Assembly: GCA_016703125.1 (NCBI GenBank)
Contig: JADJCR010000010.1
Span: 7,187 to 71,186 of the forward strand
DNA length: 64,000 nucleotides
From: Micrococcales bacterium
GTDB lineage: Bacteria; Actinomycetota; Actinomycetes; S36-B12; UBA10799
Direction of reading: 5' to 3'
Shown here in pieces: positions 44,806-54,076 of this stretch (the first letter of the stretch is position 1; every line of letters starts with the position of its first letter). Under the pieces are notes generated by a model. The model was given only the letters and a program-made list of their open reading frames with translations. It ran no database searches and had not been told where the DNA came from. Made by a program: the position numbers and the translations under genes.

Positions 44806-46211
44806 CAGCCGACCGCTCCTTCCATCTGCATTTCGATGAGCCGGTTGAGTTCCAGCGCGTACTCCATGGGCAATTCGCGTGCGATCGGCTCGATGAACCC
44901 GCGCACGATCATGGCCATCGCCTCGTCCTCGGTGAGGCCGCGCGACATGAGGTAGAACAGTTGGTCCTCACCGACCTTCGACACCGTCGCCTCGTGGCCC
45001 ATCGACACGTCGTCCTCGCGGATGTCGTTGTACGGGTAGGTGTCCGACCGGCTCTCGTCGTCGACGAGCAACGCGTCGCACTTGACGGTGGACTTCGCCC
45101 CCTTCGCGCCCGGGTTCACCTGGATGAGGCCGCGGTAGGAGGTCCGGCCACCGCCACGGGCCACGGACTTGGAGACGATGGTGGACGAGGTGTTGGGCGC
45201 GGCGTGCACCATCTTGGCGCCGGCGTCCTGGTGCTGATTCTCGCCCGCGAAAGCCACCGACAGCGTCTCCCCCTTGGCGTGCTCGCCCATCAGCCACACC
45301 GCCGGGTACTTCATCGTGACTTTGGACCCGAGGTTGCCGTCGATCCACTCCATCGTCGCGCCCTGCTGCGCGATGGCGCGCTTGGTCACGAGGTTGTAGA
45401 CGTTGGTCGACCAGTTCTGGATCGTCGTGTACCGGCAGCGGGCGTCCTTCTTCACGATGATCTCGACGACCGCGGAGTGCAGGGAATCCGTCGAGTAGAT
45501 CGGCGCCGTGCAGCCCTCGACGTAGTGGACGTACGCGCCCTCGTCGACGATGATGAGCGTCCGCTCGAACTGGCCCATGTTCTCGGTGTTGATCCGGAAG
45601 TAGGCCTGCAGCGGGATCTCGACGTGGACGCCCTTGGGCACGTAGATGAAGGAACCGCCGGACCACACCGCGGTGTTCAGCGCGGAGAACTTGTTGTCCC
45701 CGGCCGGGATGACCGACCCGAAGTACTCCCGGAACAGGTCCTCGTGCTCGCGCAGGCCGGTGTCGGTGTCGAGGAAGATGACGCCCTGCTCCTCGAGGTC
45801 CTCACGGATCTTGTGGTAGACGACCTCGGACTCGTACTGGGCCGCCACCCCCGCGATCAGCCGCTGCTTCTCCGCCTCCGGGATGCCGAGCCGGTCGTAG
45901 GTGTTCTTGATGTCGGCGGGCAGTTCGTCCCAGGACGTCGCCTGCCTCTCCGTGGACCGCACGAAGTACTTGATGGTGTCGAAGTCGATGTGCGAAAGGT
46001 CCGCACCCCACGTGGGCATGGGCTTCTTCTCGAACAGCCGCAGGCCCTTCAGCCGCAGCTCCAACATCCACTCCGGCTCATTCTTCAGCGCTGAGATCTC
46101 GCGGACCACGTCTTCGTTGAGCCCACGCTTGGCCAACGCCCCAGCGGCGTCCGCATCGTGCCACCCGTATTCGTACCGCCCGAGGTCGGCCAGGTGATCC
46201 ACATCAGTCAT
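44805..46211 (-). CDS. sufB: SufB Fe-S scaffold protein
   Basis: The 468-aa protein is full length. It contains the core AVWSGGSFIYVPKGVHVEIPLQ-type region in two parts (SGGSFIYVPKGV and VEIPLQAYF), the YVEGCTAPIYS Cys motif and the conserved C-terminal LFYLMSRGLTEDEAMAMIV. It builds new 4Fe-4S clusters with SufC and SufD. The start overlaps the sufR stop (ATGA), so the operon begins with the regulator. Confidence 0.97.
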   Translation of the reverse strand: MTDVDHLADLGRYEYGWHDADAAGALAKRGLNEDVVREISALKNEPEWMLELRLKGLRLFEKKPMPTWGADLSHIDFDTIKYFVRSTERQATSWDELPADIKNTYDRLGIPEAEKQRLIAGVAAQYESEVVYHKIREDLEEQGVIFLDTDTGLREHEDLFREYFGSVIPAGDNKFSALNTAVWSGGSFIYVPKGVHVEIPLQAYFRINTENMGQFERTLIIVDEGAYVHYVEGCTAPIYSTDSLHSAVVEIIVKKDARCRYTTIQNWSTNVYNLVTKRAIAQQGATMEWIDGNLGSKVTMKYPAVWLMGEHAKGETLSVAFAGENQHQDAGAKMVHAAPNTSSTIVSKSVARGGGRTSYRGLIQVNPGAKGAKSTVKCDALLVDDESRSDTYPYNDIREDDVSMGHEATVSKVGEDQLFYLMSRGLTEDEAMAMIVRGFIEPIARELPMEYALELNRLIEMQMEGAVG

Positions 46212-46876
46212 GAGGAGATCCTTTCGGTTCGGACATGGCTCGCCGCCGGCGAGACCAAGCAGGTGCAGACCCCGTCGCCGTGGGCGATCGTGGCCAGTCG
46301 GGTGACGTTCGTGTCGAGCAGGCGTCCGAACGCGGCTGCTTCCGCGTCGCACAGCTGCGGGAACTCATGAGCCGCTTGCGAGACCGGGCAGTTGTGCTGG
46401 CACACCTGCATGGCGGTCGCCGGGCCGTCCTCGACAGAGGCAGCGTAACCGTCGCGGGTCAGCAGTTCCGCCAGCCGGCGTGCGCGCTGCAGCGGATCGG
46501 CGATGGCGTCCAGGTGCGGCCGGTAGCGGGCCTCGAGTTCGGCGGCGCGGCGCTGCGCGAACTCGTCGAGCGCGCCCGGATCGACCTGCCGCATGAACCG
46601 CATCGCGCTGACGGCCAGGTCGTCGTAGGCCTGCTCGAAGCGACGCCGACCGGACTCGGTCAATGAGTAGATGCGAGCTGGGCGACCACGCCGTCGGCCC
46701 GGCCGCGGGCCGAACGCCGGCCGGTCCCCACCCACCACGTCGCCGGAGTCCGCCAGGGCGTCCAAGTGCTTTCGCACGGCTGCTGCTGAGATGCCCAGTC
46801 GCGTCGACAACCCCGCTGCAGACGCCGGACCGTCGACGAGCAGACTGCGCGCCACACGTTCCCGACCTGATTTCAC
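46208..46876 (-). CDS. sufR: SufR iron-sulfur-dependent transcriptional regulator
   Basis: This 222-aa DNA-binding protein starts at the GTG at 46876. An N-terminal winged HTH is visible (ASAAGLSTRLGISAAAVRKHLDAL), with a basic wing (GRRRGRPARIY). The C-terminal half has the cluster-ligand cysteines: CQHNCP, then LCDAE and CTC. That set matches SufR, which represses suf when it carries its cluster. First gene of the operon, with its own operator overlapping the start (see 46874-46910). Confidence 0.93.
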   Translation of the reverse strand: MKSGRERVARSLLVDGPASAAGLSTRLGISAAAVRKHLDALADSGDVVGGDRPAFGPRPGRRRGRPARIYSLTESGRRRFEQAYDDLAVSAMRFMRQVDPGALDEFAQRRAAELEARYRPHLDAIADPLQRARRLAELLTRDGYAASVEDGPATAMQVCQHNCPVSQAAHEFPQLCDAEAAAFGRLLDTNVTRLATIAHGDGVCTCLVSPAASHVRTERISS

Positions 46877-46910
46877 AACTCCATTGTTGCGTAAATCATC
46901 TGCGCCGCAA
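46874..46910 (-). promoter_or_regulatory. suf promoter with SufR operator CAAC-N6-GTTG
   Basis: A perfect inverted repeat CAAC-TCCATT-GTTG lies at 46876-46889. This is the CAAC-N6-GTTG form that I recall for the cyanobacterial SufR operator. On the minus strand a plausible promoter is TTGCGG (46905-46910), a 16-bp spacer and AACAAT (46883-46888), with the -10 inside the operator. The start point would then fall at or next to the GTG of sufR at 46876, which points to a leaderless transcript. Promoter hexamers are imperfect. Confidence 0.6.
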
Positions 46911-47104
46911 GAGCCGGGTCGCGGATCACGCCCAGCGCGAACGGAGGCCCGAAGCCGACTGTCCGGATTTGGATTGGGACTTTCCGACACGCCGGGGAAG
47001 TCGGCGTTCGTGCGGCGTGTCGCGTCCGCGGGCGTTGAACACCAATTGGATCCAGGCAAGCCCCTGCGGTTGCGAGGTCCCCGGCACTCCCCCAACGTTG
47101 AATC

Positions 47105-47563
47105 ATGGCCCGCTACCGGACGACCGTGGATTCCACCGCGCCCGCCGCCGACGTGTTCGACTACCTCGCCGACTTCGCGTCGGTGGCACTCTGGGATCCC
47201 GGCGTGCGCAGCGCCGAACTCATCAGCGGCACACCCGGAACCACCGGAGCCTGGTACCGCGTCGTGGCCGGGTTCCTCGGCCGCGCCATACCCCTGGACT
47301 ACGAGATCCTCGCCGCGGAGCCGCCCACGGGGCAGTACGCAGGCCGGGTGGAGCTCGAAGCGCACACTGCGGACTTCCGCTCCCACGACGTCATCAGCGT
47401 CCAGCCCACCGGCACCGGCTGCCGCGTGACCTACGACGCGGACCTGGCACTCAAAGGACTTCGCCGTCCCTTCGATCCCGTGTTGCGCATCGCGTTCACG
47501 GTCATCGGCGAGCGCGCCCGGCGTGGGTTGGCCGCAGCAGTGCTGCTGCAGCGCGCGGCATGA
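47105..47563 (+). CDS. SRPBCC/polyketide-cyclase-like protein
   Basis: The 152-aa protein fits the SRPBCC (START-like) fold: a first strand ARYRTTVDSTAPAADVFDYLADF, a central SYRV-like strand region, and a long C-terminal helix (IAFTVIGERARRGLAAA). Such proteins bind hydrophobic ligands, often with a partner enzyme. Its stop overlaps the start of the SDR gene (ATGA), so the two probably work on one substrate. Substrate unknown. Confidence 0.85.
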   Translation: MARYRTTVDSTAPAADVFDYLADFASVALWDPGVRSAELISGTPGTTGAWYRVVAGFLGRAIPLDYEILAAEPPTGQYAGRVELEAHTADFRSHDVISVQPTGTGCRVTYDADLALKGLRRPFDPVLRIAFTVIGERARRGLAAAVLLQRAA

Positions 47564-48492
47564 AGGCCGAACACCTGGTCGATGCCGCCCTCGAGTTCAG
47601 TGTGGTGGGCAGTTTCAGCCGCATCGGGTACGCGGTCCGGTCGCGGCTCGCCGGGTGGGACACCCCCACCGGACTGGCCGGGAGGCGCGTACTTCTGACC
47701 GGTGGGACGAGCGGGGTGGGCCTCGCCGCGGCACGCACGCTCACGGGACTTGGCGCCCAGGTGGCGATCACCGGGCGCTCCCGGGCGCGGCTCGACGGCG
47801 CGGCCCGTGAGATCGCTGCGCACGGCGAGGACCCGATCACGCTGGTGGCCGACTCCGCGGATCTGCAGCAACTGCCCTCGATGTTCGACGCCGCGGTGTC
47901 CGGTCTCGGCGGCCTCGACGTCGTGATCAACAACGCGGGGGCGCTCACCCACGAGTACTCGCGCAGCCCGCAAGGTTTCGAAACCACCTACGCGGTGCAT
48001 GTCTTGGCTCCGTTCCTGCTGACGCGGTTGGCCGTGCCGGTGGTGGGTCCGCAGGGACGTGTCATCACGGTGTCGTCCGGAGGCATGTACAGCCAGAGTC
48101 TGCACCCGGACATGCAATGCGGGCCCGAGGGCTTCGACGGGGTGACCGCCTACGCGAAGGCCAAGCGGGCCCAGGTCGCCCTCAACCAGGAATGGGCCCG
48201 CCGCCACCCGGCGGGACCGACGTTCGCCGCGATGCATCCCGGGTGGGCGGACACACCGGGCGTGCGCACCTCCCTGCCGACGTTCCGACGCGTCACCGGA
48301 CCGGTCCTGCGCACGCCTGAGCAGGGCGCGGACACCATGGTCTGGCTGGCCTCGGCGGACGTCCCGAGCGGTGGGTTCTGGCTCGACCGGCGACGCCGCG
48401 CGGTGGTGCGTCTGCCCAGGACCAGTCACACCGCCCACGACGCCGAGGCCCTGTTCGAAGTGGTGTCGGAGCAGGTCGCATCGGCCGTCTGA
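47560..48492 (+). CDS. short-chain dehydrogenase/reductase (DHRS12-like)
   Basis: The 310-aa protein has an N-terminal extension of about 40 residues before the NAD(P) motif TGGTSGVGLA, then NNAG at about 125-128, catalytic Ser in VSSGGMYSQS and Tyr-x-x-x-Lys in YAKAK. All catalytic residues are present, in contrast with the SDR at 34904. It resembles the DHRS12-type group. Coupled to the SRPBCC gene, so a lipid or polyketide-like substrate is possible. Confidence 0.88.
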   Translation: MKAEHLVDAALEFSVVGSFSRIGYAVRSRLAGWDTPTGLAGRRVLLTGGTSGVGLAAARTLTGLGAQVAITGRSRARLDGAAREIAAHGEDPITLVADSADLQQLPSMFDAAVSGLGGLDVVINNAGALTHEYSRSPQGFETTYAVHVLAPFLLTRLAVPVVGPQGRVITVSSGGMYSQSLHPDMQCGPEGFDGVTAYAKAKRAQVALNQEWARRHPAGPTFAAMHPGWADTPGVRTSLPTFRRVTGPVLRTPEQGADTMVWLASADVPSGGFWLDRRRRAVVRLPRTSHTAHDAEALFEVVSEQVASAV

Positions 48493-48505
48493 CCCGCGGC
48501 CTACC

Positions 48506-49408
48506 ATGGCCTGTGTGAACGCCGTCGAGATCGCGGACCTCACGGTGTCTTACACCGGCAGGCGCGCTGTGGACGAGCTGTCGCTGACCGTCCCGGCCGG
48601 CACCACGTGCGTGGTGCTCGGGCCCAACGGCGCCGGTAAGACGACCACCCTGAGCGTCCTACTGGGTCTGCGCGGGCCGGATTCCGGAACCGTCAGCGTG
48701 CTCGGGTCTGCGCCACACGACCCCGCCCAGCGCAGCCGTATCGGCGTGGTGCTGCAGGACGGGGGCCTGCCGGTCGCGGCGACTCCGGCCGCCATCGTCA
48801 AGCACTTCGCCTCGCTGTACGCCGATCCGCTACCCCTTCCCTCGCTCGTCGAGCGACTCGGTCTGGCCGACCTGGACCGCCCCTACCGTCGTCTGTCCGG
48901 CGGCGAGCAACAGCGGGTGAAGATCGCGGTGGCCCTCGTCGGCAGGCCCCGGCTGCTGATCATGGATGAACCCACCACCGGCATGGATCCCGCCGCCCGC
49001 CGCGTCTTCTGGACCCTGCTGGACGAGATCCGCGACCAGGGAGTCACCACGCTGCTGACCACTCACCAGCCGGACGAGGTGAGCACCCGTGCCGACCAGA
49101 TCGTCGTCATCCATCAGGGCACGGTGATCGCGAACGCCCCCCCGGCTGCGCTCATCGGGAGCGCACCGGTGTGGTTCACGTGCGCCCGGCACCTCGATCT
49201 GTCCAGTCTGCGGGCCGTCCTCGGCGAGGGTTACGACGTGGCCGAGGTGGAGCCCGGTCGCTACCGGGTGAATGGCGATGTGGGCGTCGCCCAGATATCC
49301 GCCATCAACTCCTGGGTCGCCGGGCACGGCGACGGCAACGGCGAGGTCACCGTCGTGCGGACTCTGGAGGAGGCTTACTTGGAGATGACGGGGGGCGTGG
49401 CATGGTGA
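48506..49408 (+). CDS. ABC-2 transporter ATP-binding protein
   Basis: The 300-aa ATPase of the DrrA/ABC-2 type has Walker A GPNGAGKTT, signature LSGGEQQR, Walker B LLIMDEPTTGMD and switch His LLTTHQPDEV, plus a C-terminal tail of about 80 residues. It begins at the ATG at 48506; a GTG at 48515 is also possible. The next gene overlaps by 7 nt and encodes the permease. In actinobacteria such a pair often precedes ctaA, as it does here. Confidence 0.93.
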   Translation: MACVNAVEIADLTVSYTGRRAVDELSLTVPAGTTCVVLGPNGAGKTTTLSVLLGLRGPDSGTVSVLGSAPHDPAQRSRIGVVLQDGGLPVAATPAAIVKHFASLYADPLPLPSLVERLGLADLDRPYRRLSGGEQQRVKIAVALVGRPRLLIMDEPTTGMDPAARRVFWTLLDEIRDQGVTTLLTTHQPDEVSTRADQIVVIHQGTVIANAPPAALIGSAPVWFTCARHLDLSSLRAVLGEGYDVAEVEPGRYRVNGDVGVAQISAINSWVAGHGDGNGEVTVVRTLEEAYLEMTGGVAW

Positions 49409-50151
49409 TCCTGGATCTCAGCCACGGCACGGCGCCCGCCACCATGCCGCAGCGGGTGGGGCGGCAGGCCCGGTTCGACCTCGGCAACGCGCTGCGCAAC
49501 GGCGAGAACCTGCTGCTCACGCTGGTCATCCCCATCGGTGTGCTGATCCTCACGCTCAAGAGCCCGCTGTCCGGCGATCGCACCGCGGGCCAGGCGCTGG
49601 TCGGGGCGGCCAGCCTGGCGGTGCTGGCAACCGCATTCACCTCCCAGGCCATCGGCACCGGATTCGACCGCCGCTACGGTGTCCTGCGGATGCTGGGGCT
49701 GTCCCCGCTGGGCGCCCGCGGGCTGCTGGTGGCGCGCACCCTGGTCAGCCTGCTGATCATCGCGGTGCAGATCACGATCCTGACCGCGCTCACCTGGTGG
49801 CTGGGGGGATGGTCCCCCGACGATCCGGCGCGGATCCTGCAGGCCGTCGTCGCCGTCCTGGTGGCCGTCTGGGCGTTCACCGCGTGGGCACTGCTCATCG
49901 CAGGCACGCTGCGCGCAGAAGCCACCCTGGCCGTGGCTAATGCGGTGTTCCTGATCCTCATGTTCGCCGGTGGGCTGGCGATTCCGGCCGAGGACCTGCC
50001 CTGGGCCACGATGGCCGACTGGTTGCCCACCGGCGCCCTGGTCGCAGCGATGAGTTCGGCGGTGCCCGCGTGGGGCCCGCTTGCGGTACTGGTCGCGTGG
50101 GCGGTGGCAGGCACCGCCCTGGCCACGAGGTTCTTCCGATGGGAGAGCTGA
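49402..50151 (+). CDS. ABC-2 transporter permease
   Basis: The 249-aa membrane protein has six hydrophobic segments in the ABC-2 layout. The early MPQRVGRQARFDLGNALRNGENL is the cytoplasmic start helix, and GTGFDRRYGVLRMLGLSPLG is the loop toward the ATPase. It forms an exporter with the upstream ATPase. The substrate is unknown. Confidence 0.9.
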   Translation: MVILDLSHGTAPATMPQRVGRQARFDLGNALRNGENLLLTLVIPIGVLILTLKSPLSGDRTAGQALVGAASLAVLATAFTSQAIGTGFDRRYGVLRMLGLSPLGARGLLVARTLVSLLIIAVQITILTALTWWLGGWSPDDPARILQAVVAVLVAVWAFTAWALLIAGTLRAEATLAVANAVFLILMFAGGLAIPAEDLPWATMADWLPTGALVAAMSSAVPAWGPLAVLVAWAVAGTALATRFFRWES

Positions 50152-50202
50152 CCCCACGGCCCTCCGCAAGCCCACAATGCGTCGCGGCGTAGGCTCGCTG
50201 AT

Positions 50203-51158
50203 GTGGCAGTAGACACCGCAGCCGACCCCGTCGATCTGCCTGTCGCCGGTGTCGCTCCCCGCTGGTTGCAGGGGATCTTCTGGGCGAATCTCGTGGCGCA
50301 GGTGGGCATCGTCATCACCGGCGGGATCGTCCGTGTGACCGGCTCCGGCCTGGGGTGCCCCACCTGGCCCGAATGCGTCGACGGTTCCATCACGCCCACC
50401 TCCGCGCAGACCGAGCGATGGCACAAGTACGTCGAGTTCGGCAACCGGACCCTCACCGGCGTGCTGCTGATCCTGGCGCTTGCGGCCATCATTGGCGCGA
50501 TCGCGTGGCGCCGGCAGGGTGCCGGCCGCCCGTGGGTCATGTGGCTGGCCGCCGCCCCTCTGATCGGGACCCTCGCGCAGGCCGTCCTGGGCGGCGTGAC
50601 GGTGCTCGTCGAACTGCATCCCATGGCCGTGGCCAGTCACCTGCTGCTGTCCATGGTGGTGATCGCCGGCTGCGTGGCACTCGTGCAGTTCGCCGGTGAG
50701 CCGGAAGACCCTCCGGGCGAACCGGTGACCCGGCCGACCACCCGGCTGATCGGCAACGCGCTCATCGCGGTCACCGCGGTGATCATCATCATGGGCACCG
50801 TCGTCACGGGATCCGGGCCGCACGCCGGTGACGCGCAGACTGTGCGCCTGGACCTCGACCCCGCCTGGTCAGCTGGTTGCACGCCGACGTCGTGTGGCTG
50901 TTCATCGGATTGCTCGTCGGCATGCTGGCCCTGCTCCATGTGGACTCCGCGCCACCGGTAGCCCGCCGGCGCGCCTGGTGGGTCGCGGCATTCGCGGTGC
51001 TGCAAGCGGGCATCGGCTACGTCCAGTACTTCACCGGCCTGCCCTGGGTCATCGTGACCGTGCACCTGCTCGGCGCGTGCCTGGTCTGGGTCGCCGTGTG
51101 GCGGCTGCGCCTCAGCCTGACGCAGCGAGGAAATCCGCTGCTTGCGCCTCGGGCATGA
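50203..51158 (+). CDS. ctaA: heme A synthase, frameshifted
   Basis: This membrane enzyme oxidises the heme O methyl group to give heme A for cytochrome aa3. The GTG at 50203 starts an eight-helix COX15/CtaA protein of about 318 aa. The first extracellular loop holds the Cys pair GLGCPTWPEC, and conserved His residues follow in WHKYVEF and AVASHLLL. Near 50861-50867 one base is missing; restoring it gives VSWLHADVVW and the remaining helices to 51158. Its 3' end overlaps the minus-strand ATP-grasp gene by 47 nt. Confidence 0.92.
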
Positions 51159-51963
51159 CCCACTGACGCACAGCATGCGCGTAGGCCTGCGCCGCGCGGG
51201 GTTCGGCGCGCAGGAAGAGGTCGGCAGACGTCGCCTGGAGTTCCAGCAGTTTCCACCGGCCGGCGTCCTCGACCAGATCCACCCGGGCGTACAGAAGGCC
51301 GTCACCACCTGCGGCAGTACCCGCAAATGCCAGGGCCTGGCGCGCGAGTTCGGCATCCGGGGTGAACGCCGACGGTTCTGGGCCCTGCCAGGTGACGGCG
51401 TGGGAGACCCGGCCGGCCAATAGCACCATGCCGACCCGGGCACTGGCCACGGCGCCGGACCGGATCATCGCCACCGTCCCGCCCGCCGCTATCGCCGCCG
51501 CCGCTGCCGCCGCCGCGACCGGCCCCTCGTGCGACGTTGCCTCCATGGGGTCACACGTCGCCGCGCACACCTGGCACTCGGCCCACCCGAGTCCCGCGAC
51601 AGCCTCAGCGCACTCCTGCTCGGTATCGCCGGGTTCGAACCACACCGTGTCCACCACCGGCACCCCTCGACCAGGGAGGTCGCGCAGGTAGGTCCGGTCG
51701 GTGTTGCGCACCAGCGTGAGGGCGGCGTTGGCCAACCTGGTGTGCTCCTCCACGTTGCGGGCCCACCGCAGGAACTCCGGGCGTCGCCGCCCCACGTCAT
51801 GCGGCGACCCCACGAGGACCAGGTCGGCGTCCGCCCATTGGAAGCCGGCGTCCCACGGCACCGGGTGGACGTCGAGTCCGGCGTGGTCCAGCGCGGGCAG
51901 GGCAGCAATGAGATCCGGGTCGGTGCCCGGATCGGCGGTGATATAGGCCACCTGCGGGCGCAT
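51112..51963 (-). CDS. ATP-grasp domain protein between ctaA and ctaB
   Basis: The 283-aa protein starts at the ATG at 51963, overlapping the ctaB stop as ATGA. An N-terminal Rossmann-like pre-ATP-grasp region (VAYITADPG) is followed by an ATP-grasp core. The C-terminal part LLYARVDLVEDAGRWKLLELQ holds the Mg-binding Asp/Glu pattern of glutathione-synthetase/RimK-type ligases. It probably joins an amino acid or peptide to a carboxylate by ATP. Coupling to ctaB suggests co-transcription with heme genes, but a functional link is not known. Confidence 0.75.
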   Translation of the reverse strand: MRPQVAYITADPGTDPDLIAALPALDHAGLDVHPVPWDAGFQWADADLVLVGSPHDVGRRRPEFLRWARNVEEHTRLANAALTLVRNTDRTYLRDLPGRGVPVVDTVWFEPGDTEQECAEAVAGLGWAECQVCAATCDPMEATSHEGPVAAAAAAAAIAAGGTVAMIRSGAVASARVGMVLLAGRVSHAVTWQGPEPSAFTPDAELARQALAFAGTAAGGDGLLYARVDLVEDAGRWKLLELQATSADLFLRAEPRAAQAYAHAVRQWVMPEAQAADFLAASG

Positions 51964-52874
51964 CAGCCCAAGAGCAACGGGTCGAGTGCCACGGCCAGGA
52001 ACAGCAGCGCGAGGTAGGTGATCGACCAGTGGAACAGGCGCATCGGCTTCGGGTCCGCACCGGCCCGCGTCCGCCGCCGCAACACCAGCGCCTCCCAGAT
52101 GAACACCAGCCCCAGCAGTAACGCGCCGACGCTGTAGATCCAGCCCATGGGGGCGATGGGGACCAGGGCCAGGCTGGCCAGCACGGTCGCGATGGAGTAC
52201 CAGAGGATCTGATCGGCAACGTGGCGCTGATCGGCGACGACCGGCAGCATCGGGACCCCGGCACTTCCGTAGTCGTCCCGGAACCGCAGCGACAACGGCC
52301 AGTAGTGCGGCGGGGTCCACAAGAAGATCACCAGAAACAGGATCCACGGCGTCCACGACAGGTCTCCGGTGACTGCCGCCCAGCCGATGAGCACCGGGAA
52401 ACACCCGGCGGCACCACCCCACACGATGTTCTGCGAGGTGCGCCGCTTGAGAACCATGGTGTAGCCGACGACGTAGAGGAAGATCGCCAGGCCGGCCAGC
52501 CCGGCCGCCAGAAGGTTCGTCGTCCACGCCAGCCAGAGCATGCTCAGTGCGCTGAGGGCGCTGCCGAAGGTCCATCCAGCGGCCGGGGAAATCCGTCCGG
52601 TCACCATCGGGCGGGCGCTGGTGCGCTTCATCACCGAGTCGATGTCCCGGTCGTACACGCTGTTCATCGCGTTGGCGCCCCCGGCGGCCAGGGCACCGCC
52701 GAGCAGTGTGGCCAGAAGCGTCCCCACCGGTGGCAGACCCCTGGCGGCGAGCACCATCGCGGGGACGGTCGTGACGAGCAGGAGTTCGATGATCCGCGGC
52801 TTGGTCAGAGCCAGGTAGGCACGCCACGTGCTGCTGCGAGTCCCTTCCGGGGTCTCGACATGAGCGCTGGCCAC
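51963..52874 (-). CDS. ctaB: protoheme IX farnesyltransferase (heme O synthase)
   Basis: This 303-aa UbiA-family prenyltransferase adds farnesyl to heme b, the step before ctaA. About nine helices are seen. The first Asp-rich loop is NSVYDRDIDSVMKRT and the second LRFRDDYGSAG, the two diphosphate-binding sites. The GTG at 52874 is preferred. It faces away from the esterase gene across a 96-bp gap, and its stop is coupled to the ATP-grasp gene. Confidence 0.96.
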   Translation of the reverse strand: MASAHVETPEGTRSSTWRAYLALTKPRIIELLLVTTVPAMVLAARGLPPVGTLLATLLGGALAAGGANAMNSVYDRDIDSVMKRTSARPMVTGRISPAAGWTFGSALSALSMLWLAWTTNLLAAGLAGLAIFLYVVGYTMVLKRRTSQNIVWGGAAGCFPVLIGWAAVTGDLSWTPWILFLVIFLWTPPHYWPLSLRFRDDYGSAGVPMLPVVADQRHVADQILWYSIATVLASLALVPIAPMGWIYSVGALLLGLVFIWEALVLRRRTRAGADPKPMRLFHWSITYLALLFLAVALDPLLLG

Positions 52875-52970
52875 CTCAGCAGAGTACCGCGCCCGGCGGC
52901 CCGGCCCGATACCCCAGACCCTCAACAGCGTCCGACAGCGGACCAGGACCGTGTCGGGCACAGTAGGGGG

Positions 52971-54020
52971 GTGTCCGAGCCGTTGCACCTCACCCCGACC
53001 CATCGCCTGATCCGCCGCGCGTTCGCCATGCCCCCATCGCTCATCGAGCGCCTAGTGGGCCCTCCCGCTCAGATCGAGGGCCGCACGGTCGCCCCTGCCG
53101 TGAACCTGGTGCTGGGGATGGCGCGGCGCGGCCTGGCGACGACCGGCAACGGAGACGACGTGGCGCAGCGACGCCGCGACATCCGTCGCTCCACGTCATT
53201 GATGCTTCCGCGACTGCACGGCGTGCGCGTCCTCGACCGCCGCGTTCCAGGGCCGGCGGGCCCGATCCCCGTGCGCGTGTACCGCAGCCACCGCACCATC
53301 GGACCGGCGCCGGTCATCGTGTACTACCACGGCGGCGGCTGGGCGGTCGGAGACCTCGACACTCACGACGGATCCTGCCGGATGCTCGCACGGCATTCGG
53401 GCTGCGTGGTGGTCTCTGTGGCGTATCGCCTCGCCCCCGAACACCCGTTCCCGGCGCCACTGGACGACGCCGTCGCCGCCTTCGGCTACGTGCACTCGCA
53501 CCCGCAGGAGTTCGCCGCGATCCCCGGGGCGGTCGCGGTGATGGGCGACAGCGCCGGCGGCAATCTGGCGGCAGCGGTGTGTGTGGTGACCCGCGAGACC
53601 GGGCCCACGCCGATCGCGCAGTCACTGGTGTACCCGGCTACCGACCTGCGCATGGGGATGCCCTCGATCGAGACGTTCGCGGAGGGTTTCCTGCTGGGTA
53701 AGGCGGACATGCTGTGGTACCGCGAGCAGTACCTCAGCGAGCCCTCGCAGGTGCTCGACCCACGGGTCTCGCCGCTGCTGGCCGACAGCCCCGGCGACCT
53801 ACCGCCCGCACGGATCTGGACGGCCGGCTTCGATCCGCTGCGCGACGAAGGCATGGCCTACGCCCAGCGGCTGACCGAAGCGGGCGTCGACTGTGCGGCG
53901 GTGTGCATGGACGACCAGATCCACGGCTTCTTCGGTATGGGTCTGATCCCAGGGGGCATGGGGATGATCGAAGACGTCTGCCGCACGACCGGCGAAATCG
54001 TGCACGCGTCCGTGCAGTGA
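52971..54020 (+). CDS. HSL-family alpha/beta hydrolase (esterase/lipase)
   Basis: The 349-aa protein carries the hormone-sensitive lipase group motif HGGGW (about 121-125), the nucleophile elbow GDSAGGN (about 188-194), and the late Asp in GFDPLRDEG and His in QIHGFFGMG. That is a complete catalytic triad. N-terminal about 90 residues form a cap. It would cleave short-chain esters. It is 56 bp upstream of tkt on the same strand. Confidence 0.93.
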   Translation: MSEPLHLTPTHRLIRRAFAMPPSLIERLVGPPAQIEGRTVAPAVNLVLGMARRGLATTGNGDDVAQRRRDIRRSTSLMLPRLHGVRVLDRRVPGPAGPIPVRVYRSHRTIGPAPVIVYYHGGGWAVGDLDTHDGSCRMLARHSGCVVVSVAYRLAPEHPFPAPLDDAVAAFGYVHSHPQEFAAIPGAVAVMGDSAGGNLAAAVCVVTRETGPTPIAQSLVYPATDLRMGMPSIETFAEGFLLGKADMLWYREQYLSEPSQVLDPRVSPLLADSPGDLPPARIWTAGFDPLRDEGMAYAQRLTEAGVDCAAVCMDDQIHGFFGMGLIPGGMGMIEDVCRTTGEIVHASVQ

Positions 54021-54076
54021 CTCGGCCCCGGCTCAGCCGGTACGCTCAGGCCCGGGCATAGCGAAAGGACACGCAG

